From positions 248,001 through 312,000 of the forward strand of contig JAHBUY010000004.1 of the NCBI GenBank assembly GCA_019637795.1: a stretch of DNA of 64,000 nucleotides, given 5' to 3'. The first letter of the stretch is position 1. Each line of letters starts with the position of its first letter. Made by a program: the position numbers and the translations under genes. The DNA is from a bacterium (GTDB lineage Bacteria > Desulfobacterota > Binatia > HRBIN30 > CADEER01). Below, in pieces: positions 17,871 to 29,003 of the stretch. The notes under the pieces were generated by a model that saw only the letters and a list, made by a program, of their open reading frames with translations, searched no databases and was not told where the DNA came from.

Positions 17871-18497
17871 ATGCGGACGTGGTTGGTGGCGGTGGGCCTC
17901 GCGGCGGCGCTGGCCATCCCCGGATGTCTCGCGCGCGAGGTGACGTCGGCCCGACCGGGGGCGATTCCGACCGCCAGCCCCGAGGACTTCAACGCCGTGG
18001 CCCTGCCGGTGTACCGACTGGTCGCCAACCCGCCGCTGCTCGATGCGCCGTCGCGCCTGCTCGTGGTGCAGCTCCGCATCACGAGTACCGGCGATCACAG
18101 CTACACGGTCACCCCGGGCGACCTGACCGTCGCCCTGCCAGACGGCACGCACGCGCGCATCTTCGACACCGCCCGCGCCGACCAACTGCTGCGGCGCACC
18201 CACCTGGCGGAGGCGGACATGTCGTACCTGCTGCGCGCCAACCACGTCCCCGGCGGCATCGCCACGTACTCGTCCGACGCGCTGGCGCAGATGGTCGGCT
18301 CCAACCTCCTCGCCGAGGGCACCGTCGCCCCCGGCCAACCCCTGCAGGGCTACATCGTCATCGACACCGGCCAGCCGATGCTGTCGCTCGACGGCGCTTC
18401 GTTCGAGGTCATCGCGCGCCGCGTCGGCGACTATGCGCCGGCGCGCTACGCCTACCAGGTCGCCACCGCCGGCGCCGCCACCGCCGGAGCGCAATGA
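17871..18497 (+). CDS. Lipoprotein of unknown function
   Basis: A 208-residue product with a signal peptide and lipobox (VGLAAALAIPGC) placing the lipidated Cys at about residue 19. The mature part (ALPVYRLVANPPLL, LLVVQLRITSTGDHSYTV, LQGYIVIDTGQP) looks like an all-beta, immunoglobulin-like domain of the kind found in DUF4352-type proteins; this is only a structural impression. ATG 17871 is directly preceded by a G-rich run containing GGAGGGG; ATG 17850 is an in-frame alternative. Its stop overlaps the bolA-like start (ATGA). Confidence 0.7.
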   Translation: MRTWLVAVGLAAALAIPGCLAREVTSARPGAIPTASPEDFNAVALPVYRLVANPPLLDAPSRLLVVQLRITSTGDHSYTVTPGDLTVALPDGTHARIFDTARADQLLRRTHLAEADMSYLLRANHVPGGIATYSSDALAQMVGSNLLAEGTVAPGQPLQGYIVIDTGQPMLSLDGASFEVIARRVGDYAPARYAYQVATAGAATAGAQ

Positions 18498-18817
18498 CCG
18501 CGATCCCAGCCGACGAGCGCGTGGCCTGGCTGCGCGACACCCTGCAACGCGGGCTCGCCCCCGTGCGGCTCGTGGTCGAGGACGAGAGCCACCTGCACGC
18601 CGGCCATGCCGGCGCAGCGAGCGGCGGCGGCCACTTCCGCGCGCTCATCGTCTCGACCGCCTTCCGCGGCCAGAACCACGTCGCCCGCCAGCGCGCGGTA
18701 TACGCCCTGCTGGGCGACGCGATGCGCTCGAACATCCACGCCCTGGCCCTGCGGACGCTCACCCCGGAGGAGTGGGAGGCCGAGTCCGCCGGGGGCGGGC
18801 CGACACCGCGGCGCTGA
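18494..18817 (+). CDS. BolA family protein
   Basis: A 107-residue BolA-fold protein. BolA proteins work with monothiol glutaredoxins in Fe-S cluster handling and stress responses. The conserved core is visible: LVVEDESHLHAGHAG with the His residues, GGGHFRALIVSTAFRGQNHVARQR (in two pieces) and HALALRTLTPEEW at the end. ATG 18494 overlaps the lipoprotein stop. No glutaredoxin gene is adjacent. Confidence 0.9.
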   Translation: MTAIPADERVAWLRDTLQRGLAPVRLVVEDESHLHAGHAGAASGGGHFRALIVSTAFRGQNHVARQRAVYALLGDAMRSNIHALALRTLTPEEWEAESAGGGPTPRR

Positions 18818-18828
18818 GCGGCAACGCC

Positions 18829-19710
18829 GTGGCGGAGCGCACGCCGACCGATGGCTGGGTGGAGGTCAACGGCCTCCGCCTGCACTATCTCGAGTGGGGG
18901 GCCGCCGACCGTCCTCCGGTGCTGTTCCTGCACGGCGGCTCGGCGCACGCCCACTGGTGGGATTTCGTCATTCCGCTGCTGGCCGACCGGTTCCGCTGCC
19001 TCGCCCTCGACCTGCGCGGTCATGGCGAGAGCAGCCGCCCCGACGACGGCGACTACGGCCTCGCCGCCCACGCCCGCGACGTCGCCGCGGCCGTCGCGGC
19101 GCTGGGGCTCGCGGGCGGCGGTCTGGTCGGGCATTCCTTCGGCGGCTGGGTGGCGATGCTCTACGCCGGCCGCGCCGGCGATGCGGTCGGCGCGCTCGCC
19201 GTCCTCGACAGCCGGCCGACGATCGGCGTCCGCAGCGCGCGCATGCTGGCAGCGCTGCGCAAACTGCCGCACACCCGCTACGCGACCCGCGACGAGGCGA
19301 TCGACCGCTTCCGCCTCCTGCCGGCGGCGACCCGGGCCGACGCCGCCGTCATCGCCCACATCGCCCAGCACGGCATCGTCCGCGACCGCGACGGCACCTA
19401 CCTGCCGCGCTTCGACCGCCGCGCCCTCGCCGGCGCCGGCGCCCAGGATCTGACCCCACACCTGCGCGCCGCCCGCTGCCCGATCCTCGCCGTGCGCGCC
19501 GCCGACAGCGAGATCGTCGACGCCGCCGCCCTCGCCGCGTTCCGCGCCGCCGTTCCGTCCGCCGAGCTGGCCGAGATCGCCGGCGCACACCATCACCTGA
19601 TGCTCGATCAGCCGGCGGCGCTCGCGGCGGTTCTCTCGGCCTTTCTCGGCCGACACCTCGGCACGGCCCCTCGCGATCCGTCGCCATCGACGGCAGGGGC
19701 GGCACGCTGA
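18829..19710 (+). CDS. Alpha/beta-fold hydrolase
   Basis: A 293-residue hydrolase. Oxyanion-hole residues are in VLFLHGGSAHAHWWD, the Asp/His region in LDLRGHGESSRPDDGDYG, the nucleophile elbow is GLVGHSFGGWVAM, and the catalytic His is probably in IAGAHHHLMLD. GTG 18829 lies 11 bases after the BolA stop. It heads a run of closely spaced genes through 26569 that looks like a catabolic operon. Its substrate is probably an ester, lactone or epoxide, but nothing in the sequence decides this. Confidence 0.83.
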   Translation: MAERTPTDGWVEVNGLRLHYLEWGAADRPPVLFLHGGSAHAHWWDFVIPLLADRFRCLALDLRGHGESSRPDDGDYGLAAHARDVAAAVAALGLAGGGLVGHSFGGWVAMLYAGRAGDAVGALAVLDSRPTIGVRSARMLAALRKLPHTRYATRDEAIDRFRLLPAATRADAAVIAHIAQHGIVRDRDGTYLPRFDRRALAGAGAQDLTPHLRAARCPILAVRAADSEIVDAAALAAFRAAVPSAELAEIAGAHHHLMLDQPAALAAVLSAFLGRHLGTAPRDPSPSTAGAAR

Positions 19711-19748
19711 CGGCTGACAGCCTCCTCCGTCTGCGCTAGGCAGACGCG

Positions 19749-20522
19749 GTGGCGTACCGGAGCGAGATCGTCGACGTCCGCGGCGCGCGCACCCACGTGC
19801 TGCGCGGCGGCCGTGGCCGTCCGCTCCTGGTGCTGCACCCGGAGCTCGCCGCGCGCATGTGGGCGCCGTACCACGACGCGCTGGCGGCACAGTTCCTCGT
19901 CGTCGCGCCCGACCATCCGGGATTCGGCGACAGCGAGCGCCCCGAGTGGGTGGACGGAATCGACGATCTGGTCTTCCACTACATCGACCTGCTGGACGCG
20001 CTCGGGCTCGAGCGGGTGTCGATCGTCGGCACGTCGGTCGGCGGCTGGCTCGCGTTGGCGCTGGCGCTCTGGCACCCCGCCCGCGTCGAGCGTCTCGTAT
20101 TGGCGGCGCCGGCTGGCATCCGGGTCGAGGGCGTCGCGCGCTACGACTACTTCGCCAATCCGATCGAGGAGACGCTGCGCCGCCTGTTCCACGATCCCGC
20201 GCGCGCCGCGCAACTGCTGCCGACCGAATACGGCGCCGAGGTCGTGGTGCGCGGCTACCGCGAGCTCACGACGCTGGCGCGGCTGTCGTGGAATCCCTAC
20301 CTCTACGACCGCAAGCTCCAGCAGCGGCTGCCGCGGCTGCGCATCCCGACCCTGCTCGTCTGGGGCGCCGACGACACCGTGCTGCCGCCAGCCCATGGAA
20401 CGGCGTTGGCGGCGCTGCTGCCGGCGGCGACGCTGCGCGAGATTCCCGCCTGCGGACACTTCCCGCCGCTCGAGCGCGCCGACGCCTTCGCCGCCCTGGC
20501 GATCGAATTCCTGACCGCCTGA
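19749..20522 (+). CDS. Alpha/beta-fold hydrolase
   Basis: A second hydrolase of the same fold, 257 residues, distinct from its neighbour. It has LLVLHPELAARMW, VVAPDHPGFGDSERPEW, the nucleophile elbow IVGTSVGGWLALAL, the acid WGADDTVLPPAHG and the base CGHFPPLERADAF. The pattern is close to meta-cleavage-product hydrolases (2-hydroxymuconate-semialdehyde hydrolase type), though the nucleophile elbow GTSVGG also occurs in esterases. Its stop TGA shares a base with the next ATG. Confidence 0.83.
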   Translation: MAYRSEIVDVRGARTHVLRGGRGRPLLVLHPELAARMWAPYHDALAAQFLVVAPDHPGFGDSERPEWVDGIDDLVFHYIDLLDALGLERVSIVGTSVGGWLALALALWHPARVERLVLAAPAGIRVEGVARYDYFANPIEETLRRLFHDPARAAQLLPTEYGAEVVVRGYRELTTLARLSWNPYLYDRKLQQRLPRLRIPTLLVWGADDTVLPPAHGTALAALLPAATLREIPACGHFPPLERADAFAALAIEFLTA

Positions 20523-21694
20523 TGCGCTTCTACTACTTCCACCTCATGCCGTGGCCGCATCTGCCGCGCGACTTCGACCGCGGCCACGATTCGGCATGGG
20601 TGACGCTGCCGAACCGGGCGTACGATCCCAAGCGCGGCCATCGCCTGTACAACGAATACCTGGACGAGCTGGAGCAGGCCGAGCGCCTCGGCTTCGACGG
20701 GCTGTGCGTCAACGAGCATCACCAGACCGCCTACGGCACCATGCCGTCCCCGAACCTCATGGCCGCGGCGTTGGCGCGCCGCACCTCGCGCGCGACGCTC
20801 GCCATCCTCGGCAATGCCATCGGCCTGCGCGACCAGCCGCTGCGCGTCGCCGAGGAGATCGCGATGCTCGACGTCCTGTCGGGTGGCCGCATCGTCTCCG
20901 GCTTCGTGCGCGGCATCGGCTGCGAGCACCTGTCGCTGGGCGTGGATCCCAGCCATTCCCGCGAGCGCTTCTACGAGGCGCACGATCTGATCCTGCGCGC
21001 CTGGACCGAACCGGGGCCCTTCGCCTTCGAGGGCCGTCACTTCCGGGTCCGCTACGCCAACATCTGGCCGCGGCCGCTGCAGCGACCGCATCCGCCGGTG
21101 TGGCTGCCGTCGCAGGGCAGCCCGGAAACCATCCGTTTCGCCGCCGAGCGGCGCTATCCCTTCGTCACCGTGTTCACGCCGTACGCCAACGCCCGACGCC
21201 TCCTGCACGAGTACCAGGAGGAGGCACAGCGGCTCGGCTATCGCGCTCGGCCCGACCAGCTCGGCCTCGCCATGCCGGTGTACGTCGGCAGCAGCGACGC
21301 GGCCGCGCGCCGCGAGGCGAAGCCGCACATCCTCTGGCTGTTCCGCCGCGGCCTGAAGATCCCGCCCCACTTCCTCGCCCCGCCCGGCTACCTGAGCGAG
21401 GACACGCTGCGCCGTTTTCTGCTCGCCGGCATGACGCCGCCGAGCGAGCTCTCGTTCGAGGAGCTCGAACGCGACGGCTACATCCTGGTCGGCAGCGCGG
21501 CCACGGTGCGCGACCGCCTGCGGGACATGCAGCGCGACCTCGGCATCGGCATCTTCATCGCCAGTGGGCGGATCGGCGACATGTCGCACGATCGGGCCAT
21601 GCGCAGCGCGCACCTGTTCGCCCGACAGGTGATGCCGCACTTCCGGCGTCCGGCGCGCCGCGCCGGGGCCGGACGCGGCGCGCGCGGCCGATGA
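20522..21694 (+). CDS. LLM-class flavin-dependent oxidoreductase (luciferase-like)
   Basis: A 390-residue TIM-barrel protein of the bacterial luciferase-like monooxygenase group. Typical segments are LEQAERLGFDGLCVNEHHQT, LGNAIGLRDQPLRVAEEIA, MLDVLSGGRIVSGFVRG and WPRPLQRPHPPVWLPSQGS. Such enzymes use FMNH2 (monooxygenases) or F420 (dehydrogenases). No flavin reductase is adjacent; the FAD oxidoreductase downstream, which overlaps it by 4 bases, is a possible partner. The start is fixed by TGATG overlap with the upstream hydrolase. Confidence 0.88.
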   Translation: MRFYYFHLMPWPHLPRDFDRGHDSAWVTLPNRAYDPKRGHRLYNEYLDELEQAERLGFDGLCVNEHHQTAYGTMPSPNLMAAALARRTSRATLAILGNAIGLRDQPLRVAEEIAMLDVLSGGRIVSGFVRGIGCEHLSLGVDPSHSRERFYEAHDLILRAWTEPGPFAFEGRHFRVRYANIWPRPLQRPHPPVWLPSQGSPETIRFAAERRYPFVTVFTPYANARRLLHEYQEEAQRLGYRARPDQLGLAMPVYVGSSDAAARREAKPHILWLFRRGLKIPPHFLAPPGYLSEDTLRRFLLAGMTPPSELSFEELERDGYILVGSAATVRDRLRDMQRDLGIGIFIASGRIGDMSHDRAMRSAHLFARQVMPHFRRPARRAGAGRGARGR

Positions 21695-22950
21695 CGGACT
21701 TCGTCGACGAGCCGGCGCGGCGCACGCGAATCGCGGCGCGCACCCAGGTGCTGGTGGTCGGCGGTGGCAGCGCCGGCGCGGCGGCGGCGATCGCGGCGGC
21801 CCGCCAGGGCGCCGACACCCTGCTCGTCGAACGCTACGGCGCGCTCGGCGGACTCGCCACCGGCGGTCTCATCGTCCTGCTGCTGACCCTCGACGACGGC
21901 GCCGGCGAACAGGTGATCGCCGGCCTCTGCCAGGAAATGGTGGAACGCATCACCCGCCGCGGAGGCGCCTTCGCGCCACCGCGCAACGAGTGGGGCTCCC
22001 CGGATCCGCAGATGATCGAGGCCTACCGGCGCTGGGGCCTGGTCTGGGGATCGGGCCCACACCGCGTCCGCTACTCAGTCGCGTACGATCCCGAGGAGAT
22101 GCGCTTCGCGCTCAACGAGATGGTCGAGGAGAGCGGCGCCCGGCTGCTGCTGCACGCCTGGGGCTGCGAACCGCTGCGCGACGGCGCGCGGCTGATCGGC
22201 GTCGCCATGCAGGGCAAGTCGGGCCGCTTCGCGATTCTCGCCGACGTCGTCATCGACGCCACCGGCGACGGCGACGTCTTCGCCGCCGCGGGCGCGGCCT
22301 TCGAGTTGGAGAAGGTCCTGCCGTGGTTGTGGTTCCGCATGGGCGGCGTCAGCGATCCGGGCGCGGCGCTGGAGGCGGGCGGCTGGTTCTTCCGTACCCT
22401 GGGCGAGGGCCAGATGCTGATGCCATGGGGGGCGACCGACCGCATCGTCCGCAAGATCGACGCGACCGACCCCGCCGACCTGACGCTCGCCGAGGTCGAG
22501 TGCCGGAAGATGGTCATGCGCGAGGTCGACCGCCTGCGGCGCGAGGTGCCGCAGTTTCGCGACGCCCACCTGTGCGGCATCGCGACCCAGCTCGGCATCA
22601 CCGAGAGCCGGCGGCTGGTCGGCGCCTATGTGCTGGCGCGCGACGACATGGACCGGCGGTTCGACGATGCCATCGGACTGACCGGTCACTGGACGCGCTA
22701 CGGCACGCGCTACTGGATCCCCTACCGCTGCCTGCTCGCACGCGAGATCGACAATCTCCTCGCCGCCGGCCGCTGCATCTCGGTCGACCACCGCGTCCAC
22801 CATGCGACCAAGGAGATCCCGGCCTGCATGATGACCGGCGAGGCCGCCGGCACCGCCGCCGCGATGGCGGCGCGAGCGGGCATCCTCCCTCGCGAGGTGG
22901 ACGTGCCGACCTTGCGGGACACCTTGCGGCGAGCGGGCGCGATCGTATAG
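21691..22950 (+). CDS. FAD-dependent oxidoreductase
   Basis: A 419-residue flavoprotein with an N-terminal Rossmann dinucleotide motif ([20 protein letters not shown]) near residue 20, LGGLATGGLIVL, and ADVVIDATGDGDVFAAAGA near residue 190. The C-terminal part has CRYW-free but conserved PYRCLLAREIDNLLAAGRC and TGEAAGTAAAMAAR, the pattern of the 'FAD-dependent oxidoreductase' (fumarate reductase/HdrA-like, Pfam FAD_oxidored) group. ATG 21691 overlaps the LLM gene in ATGA. The acyl-CoA carboxylase genes follow. The reaction is unknown; a desaturation or hydroxyl oxidation step fits the context. Confidence 0.83.
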   Translation: MTDFVDEPARRTRIAARTQVLVVGGGSAGAAAAIAAARQGADTLLVERYGALGGLATGGLIVLLLTLDDGAGEQVIAGLCQEMVERITRRGGAFAPPRNEWGSPDPQMIEAYRRWGLVWGSGPHRVRYSVAYDPEEMRFALNEMVEESGARLLLHAWGCEPLRDGARLIGVAMQGKSGRFAILADVVIDATGDGDVFAAAGAAFELEKVLPWLWFRMGGVSDPGAALEAGGWFFRTLGEGQMLMPWGATDRIVRKIDATDPADLTLAEVECRKMVMREVDRLRREVPQFRDAHLCGIATQLGITESRRLVGAYVLARDDMDRRFDDAIGLTGHWTRYGTRYWIPYRCLLAREIDNLLAAGRCISVDHRVHHATKEIPACMMTGEAAGTAAAMAARAGILPREVDVPTLRDTLRRAGAIV

Positions 22951-22965
22951 GCGCCACTCGTCACC

Positions 22966-24569
<1,604 letters not shown>

Positions 24570-24573
<4 letters not shown>

Positions 24574-26078
24574 GCGTGGGCCTGCGCCGGGTGCTGATCG
24601 CCAACCGCGGCGAGATCGCGGTGCGCATCGCGCGCGCCTGCCGCGAGCGCGGTCTGCTGCCGCTGGCCATCTACTCGGAGGCCGACCGTGCGAGCCCGCA
24701 CGTGCGCGCCGCCGAGGCGGCGGCGTGCGTCGGCCCGGCGCCCAGCCGGGAGAGCTATCTCGACGTCGCGGCGATCCTCGAGGCGGCGCGGGCGCTCGGC
24801 GCCGACGCGGTACATCCCGGCTACGGCTTCCTGGCGGAGAACGCCGCCTTCGCCCAGGCGGTCGGCGACGCCGGGTTGACCTTCATCGGCCCGGCACCGG
24901 CGGCGATCGCCGCCATGGGCGACAAGACGCGGGCCCGCGCCCTGGTGGCTGCGGCCGGCGTGCCGGTGGTCCCCGCGGTCGAGGATCTGCCGGCCGACCC
25001 CGCCGCGGCGCAGCGCGCCGCCGACGCGCTCGGTTATCCGCTGCTGATCAAGGCGGCGGCGGGCGGCGGCGGCAAGGGAATGCGCATCGTCCGCGCCAGC
25101 GGCGAGCTCGGCGCCGCGCGCGAGGCCGCGGCGCGCGAGGCGCTGGGGGCATTCGGCGACGGACGCATCTTCCTCGAGCGCTACTTCGAGCGCCCGCACC
25201 ACGTCGAGGTGCAGATCCTCGCCGACCAGCACGGCGCCACGGTGCATCTCGGCGAGCGCGAATGCTCGATCCAGCGCCGGCACCAGAAGATCATCGAGGA
25301 GTCGCCCTCGCCGGTGGTGACGCCGGCGCTGCGGGCGCGCCTCGCCGCGGCGGCGATCGCGGCCGCGCGCAGCGTCGCCTACGCCAATGCCGGCACGGTG
25401 GAGTTTCTGGTCACCGACGACGGCGACTTCTACTTCCTCGAGATGAACACGCGGCTGCAGGTCGAGCATCCGATCACCGAGTGGGTGACCGGCATCGATC
25501 TGGTGCACGCGCAGCTCCGCATCGCCGCTGGCGAGCGCCTGTGGTTCGATCAGGACGCGGTCCAGCCCCGCGGCCATGCCATCGAGTGCCGCGTGTACGC
25601 CGAGGATCCGGCGCAGCAGTACCTGCCCTCGCCGGGGCGGATCGCGCTCCTGCGCGAACCGCAGGGTCCGGGCGTGCGGGTCGACTCGGGAATCTGCGCC
25701 GGCGGCGAGGTCACGATCCACTACGACCCGATGCTGGCCAAGCTCTCGACCTGGGCCGCCGATCGCGAGGGGGCGCGCCACCGTCTGCTCGCCGCCCTGC
25801 GCGAGTACGTGGTGGTCGGCGTCACCACCAACATCACCTTCCTCGGCGACGTGCTGGCGCACCCGGCGTTCGCGCGCGGCGCCACCCAGACGCACTTCAT
25901 CGACGATCACATGGCGGGATGGCAGCCGCCGGCAGGGCAGCTCGAGCACGCGGCGATCGCGGCGGCGCTGCACGCGGCGCTGGCGCCGGCGACGCCGGCG
26001 GTCGCCGGCGGGCGCCGGCGGCGCGTATCGCCCTGGCAGTCGCTGGGCGCCTGGCGTCTCGGTCACGGGGAGCGCTGA
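24570..26078 (+). CDS. Biotin carboxylase subunit of the acyl-CoA carboxylase
   Basis: A 502-residue ATP-grasp protein that carboxylates biotin. It has [19 protein letters not shown] at the N-terminus, [14 protein letters not shown], the ATP loop [42 protein letters not shown] and [14 protein letters not shown]. Unlike typical methylcrotonyl-CoA carboxylase alpha subunits (about 650 residues with a fused carrier domain), this protein ends after the carboxylase part, and the carrier is a separate overlapping gene. GTG 24570 overlaps the upstream stop (GTGA). Confidence 0.93.
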
Positions 26079-26569
26079 TGCAGATCGGCTATCGCAGCGG
26101 CGGCCGCCACGTCGGCGTCACGGTGCACCGCGAGGCGCCGGGGCGCTTCACGGTCAGCGTCGACGACACGCCGCACGCCGTCGAGGCGGCGCTGCTCGAC
26201 GCGGCGACGATCCAGATGGTCATCGGCGGCGTCTCGCAGGTCGCGCACGTCGTGCGCGCCGGCGATGTGGCACATGTCTGGATCGGCGGCGAGGTCTACC
26301 ACCTGCACCCGGAAGCGGCCGGAACGACAGCGGCGCACGCCGTGTGCCTGCAGCCGCAGGTGGCCGCGCCGATGCCCGGGAAGGTGCTGCAGGTGCTCGT
26401 CGAGGTCGGCCAGACGGTCGCGCTCGGCGATGGTTTGATCATCGTCGAGGCGATGAAGATGGAGCACCGCATCGTCGCCGAGGGCGACGCCGTGGTGCGC
26501 GCCGTGCACGCCACCGCCGGCCAGATGGTCGACGGCGGCGCCGTCCTGATCGAGTTGGACTACGCCTGA
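26078..26569 (+). CDS. Biotin carboxyl carrier protein with BT-like N-terminal part
   Basis: A 163-residue protein. The C-terminal ~75 residues are a biotinyl domain: VAAPMPGKVLQVLVEVGQTV, then the biotinylation motif VEAMKMEHRI with the modified Lys, ending GGAVLIELDYA. The N-terminal ~85 residues (YRSGGRHVGVTVH, FTVSVDDTPHAVEAALLD, AHVWIGGEVYHLHP) resemble the small beta-barrel linker (BT) domain of fused MCC-type alpha subunits. So the alpha subunit appears divided between its carboxylase and BT domains. ATG 26078 overlaps the upstream TGA in TGATG. Last gene of the operon. Confidence 0.92.
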   Translation: MQIGYRSGGRHVGVTVHREAPGRFTVSVDDTPHAVEAALLDAATIQMVIGGVSQVAHVVRAGDVAHVWIGGEVYHLHPEAAGTTAAHAVCLQPQVAAPMPGKVLQVLVEVGQTVALGDGLIIVEAMKMEHRIVAEGDAVVRAVHATAGQMVDGGAVLIELDYA

Positions 26570-26592
26570 CGCAACCCCGCGCCGGCCGGGCC

Positions 26593-27507
26593 TCAGTCGC
26601 CGAAGCGGTCGCCGGCGCGCAGCCCGAGTTGGGTCGCGGCCTCGCCGGCGGGGAGCTTCTTGGCGCCGATGCGGAGCCGGCCGACGCGGATGGCGCCGCC
26701 CGCGGCGGCGATGGTCACGCCATCGGAGGCGACCGCGGTGATGGTTCCCGGCGGCGCGCCCGGCGCCGCGGCGCGCCGCGCGTCGTGGCAGCGCAGCGGC
26801 TCGCCGTTGCAACGCACGAACGCGCCGGGTTGGGGATCGCAGCCGCGGATGAGGTTGTAGACATCCGCCACGGGACGATGCCAATCGATCGCCGCGTGCT
26901 CGTCGCGGCACAGCGGGTCGTACGTCGCCTGCGATTCGTCCTGCGGCAGGCGCGGCGGCGCCCCGCCGGCGATCAGGCCGACGGCGTCGACGACGGTGTC
27001 GACGCCGAGTGGGAAGAGGGTGTTGTAGTAGAGCGTGGCGGCTGTGTCGTCGGGATCGATCGCCGCCTCGCGCTGCAGCAGGATCGGACCGGTGTCGATA
27101 CCCGCATCGACCCAGAACACGCTGACACCGGTTCGCGTCTCGCCCCTGATGATCTGCCAGGGAATCGCGCTGCCGCCGCGGTAGCGAGGTAGCGGCGACG
27201 GGTGGAAGCAGATGCTGCCCAGGCGCGGCGCCTCGAACACCGGCGGCGGGACGATCTGGGTGACGTAGGCGAGCACGCCCAGGTCGGCCCGATAGGCGGT
27301 CACCTCGCGGGCGACATCGGCGCCCTTGAGCGATCGATGCCGATGGGTGGCGATCCCGAGCGCGACGGCTCGCGCGGCAAACGGATCCGGCTTGGCGCCG
27401 GGCTGGTCGGGCGGCACGTAGGTCGCGACCACCGCGTGGCCGGCGGCCTGGAGGCCGTCGAGGACCCGTTCCGCGAACGCGGCCTGACCGAACAAGACGA
27501 TGCGCAT
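26593..27507 (-). CDS. Formyltransferase-fold protein resembling the 10-formyl-THF hydrolase domain
   Basis: A 304-residue protein of the methionyl-tRNA formyltransferase family. MRIVLFGQAAFAERVLDGL starts the Rossmann-like domain; SICFHPSPLPRYRGGSAIPW holds the catalytic His; VFWVDAGIDTGPILLQ holds the catalytic Asp. The stretch DDTAATLYYNTLFPLGVD and INWH-like AIDWHRPVADVYNLIRGCDP resemble the hydrolase domain of 10-formyltetrahydrofolate dehydrogenase more than Fmt. A C-terminal Fmt_C-like barrel follows. ATG 27507 is chosen with GGAG upstream; 10 extra codons are possible. Third gene after dlh and an N-formylglutamate amidohydrolase, so formyl-group handling is a plausible theme. Confidence 0.82.
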   Translation of the reverse strand: MRIVLFGQAAFAERVLDGLQAAGHAVVATYVPPDQPGAKPDPFAARAVALGIATHRHRSLKGADVAREVTAYRADLGVLAYVTQIVPPPVFEAPRLGSICFHPSPLPRYRGGSAIPWQIIRGETRTGVSVFWVDAGIDTGPILLQREAAIDPDDTAATLYYNTLFPLGVDTVVDAVGLIAGGAPPRLPQDESQATYDPLCRDEHAAIDWHRPVADVYNLIRGCDPQPGAFVRCNGEPLRCHDARRAAAPGAPPGTITAVASDGVTIAAAGGAIRVGRLRIGAKKLPAGEAATQLGLRAGDRFGD

Positions 27508-27523
27508 GAGTTGCTCCGCGGCG

Positions 27524-28264
27524 CTAGGACGCGCCATCCAGGGAACGCTCGACCAGCCGGCCGACCGCGTCGACGAGACGACGGGCGACCGCCCGCGCCT
27601 CGTGGTCGTGGCGCAGCAGGCGATTGTTGATCTCGAGCTCGAGGTATCGCGTGCGGTGCCGCCGGCCGTGGCAGCGGGCGCTGAAGATGAGGCCGTCGAG
27701 AGCCGAATACGGCTCGTTCATGCGCACCGCGAAGCCGGCGGAGGCAATGTCGGCCGCCAGCGCGTTGGCGAGGTCGACGAAGTCATCGAAGAGGACCCCG
27801 ACGTCGAAGGGCCGCTGGTGTCCATTGAGCTCCGGGGTGAAGGTGTGGACGCTCAGCAGCAGAGCGTCCTGGCAGGCGCGCACGGTCGCGTCCACGGCGG
27901 CGTGGTACGGGTCGTAGAAACGCTGCAGGCGCTCGCGGCGTTCACCGCTTTCGATCCGGGCGTTGCCGGGAATGGCGACACCGTGGCTCTGGTGCGGCAT
28001 CAGATCCGCGTCGGTGAGATCGCGGTTGCAGTCGACCAGCAGCCGGGAGGCGGCGCTGAGCACGGCGGGAGCACCGAGTTGACGGCTCAGCTCCTCGGTG
28101 ACGGTGGCGGCGCCGACGTCCCAGCCGATGTGATCGCGCAACTGCGCCGGGGCGAGGCCGAGATTGGCGTACTCCGGCGGCACCGCCGGCGAGGCATGCT
28201 CGCAGGTCAGCACCAGGCCGGCGCCCGGGCGCGCCGGCGCCAGCGTGACCGGCGTGAAGCTCAC
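27524..28264 (-). CDS. N-formylglutamate amidohydrolase family protein
   Basis: A 246-residue member of the N-formylglutamate deformylase family, zinc hydrolases that release formate from formylated amino acids. Visible family segments are LVLTCEHASPAVPPEY, HIGWDVGAATVTEELS, RLLVDCNRDLTDAD and LLLSVHTFTPELNG, which hold the likely Glu/His metal ligands, and YLELEINNRLL near the end. GTG 28264 overlaps the stop of the dienelactone hydrolase gene (GTGA), so the two are translationally coupled. No histidine-degradation genes are nearby, which argues against a classical HutG role. Confidence 0.85.
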   Translation of the reverse strand: MSFTPVTLAPARPGAGLVLTCEHASPAVPPEYANLGLAPAQLRDHIGWDVGAATVTEELSRQLGAPAVLSAASRLLVDCNRDLTDADLMPHQSHGVAIPGNARIESGERRERLQRFYDPYHAAVDATVRACQDALLLSVHTFTPELNGHQRPFDVGVLFDDFVDLANALAADIASAGFAVRMNEPYSALDGLIFSARCHGRRHRTRYLELEINNRLLRHDHEARAVARRLVDAVGRLVERSLDGAS

Positions 28265-28968
28265 GACTTCAGGTGGCGAGCGAGGAAGGTGGTCAGGCGC
28301 GTCCAGGCGTCGGCGGCCGCGTCGGCGCGATAGGAGTCGCGCTCGTTGCAGAAGAAGCCGTGTGGCGCGCCCGCATAGACCTTCACCTCGGCGTTCTTCT
28401 TCAGGTCGCGTAGCGTCGCGGTGATGGTGGCCACTTCCTCGTTGGGGATGAACGGGTCCTGGTCGCCGAAGAAGAGCAGCATCGGGCAGGCGATGCCGCC
28501 GGCGCGGTCGAGCAGGCTGCCGATGCCGCCGCCGTAGAAGGGCGCGGCGGCCTTGATCGTCGGCATCGTGCAGGCGCTGAGGAAGCTGATGCGGCCGCCC
28601 ATGCAGAAGCCGGTGATGCCGATGCGATCGGCGCGGACGAACGGCTGCGCCTGTAGATGGGACACGGCGGCCGAGAGGTCGCTGACGATCGCGTCATCGC
28701 GGAGGCTGGTCATCAGGCGGATGGCATCGGGTAGCTGATCGTAGCCGACGACCGCGTTCGGCTGCCGGTAGTAGACGTCCGGCGCCAGGGCGACATAGCC
28801 CTCGCCGGCGATCCGGGTGGCGACGTCCTTGATGTGCTGGTTGAGGCCGAAGGCCTCCATGATCACCAATACCGCCGGGTACTTACCGTCGTCCGACGGT
28901 CGGGCCAGAAAGCCCGACATGGCGCCGTCCGGGGTGGCGATCTGAATCGTGCTCGAAGTGGTTGCCAT
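28261..28968 (-). CDS. Dienelactone hydrolase family protein
   Basis: A 235-residue alpha/beta hydrolase. It has the catalytic Cys in ITGFCMGGRISFLSA, the Glu in VIMEAFGLNQHIKDVA, the Asp in FFGDQDPFIP and the His in YAGAPHGFFCNERDSY, so the dienelactone hydrolase triad is complete. Members open lactones in chlorocatechol breakdown or act on other small esters. ATG 28968 is preceded by GGAGG at 9 bases; an earlier frame extension lacks a ribosome binding site. It is divergent from an IclR-type regulator, the usual arrangement of a regulator and its target. Confidence 0.9.
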   Translation of the reverse strand: MATTSSTIQIATPDGAMSGFLARPSDDGKYPAVLVIMEAFGLNQHIKDVATRIAGEGYVALAPDVYYRQPNAVVGYDQLPDAIRLMTSLRDDAIVSDLSAAVSHLQAQPFVRADRIGITGFCMGGRISFLSACTMPTIKAAAPFYGGGIGSLLDRAGGIACPMLLFFGDQDPFIPNEEVATITATLRDLKKNAEVKVYAGAPHGFFCNERDSYRADAAADAWTRLTTFLARHLKS

Positions 28969-29003
28969 CGCTGTCATCCTCCGCCGTGGTTGAACGGCTG
29001 CCA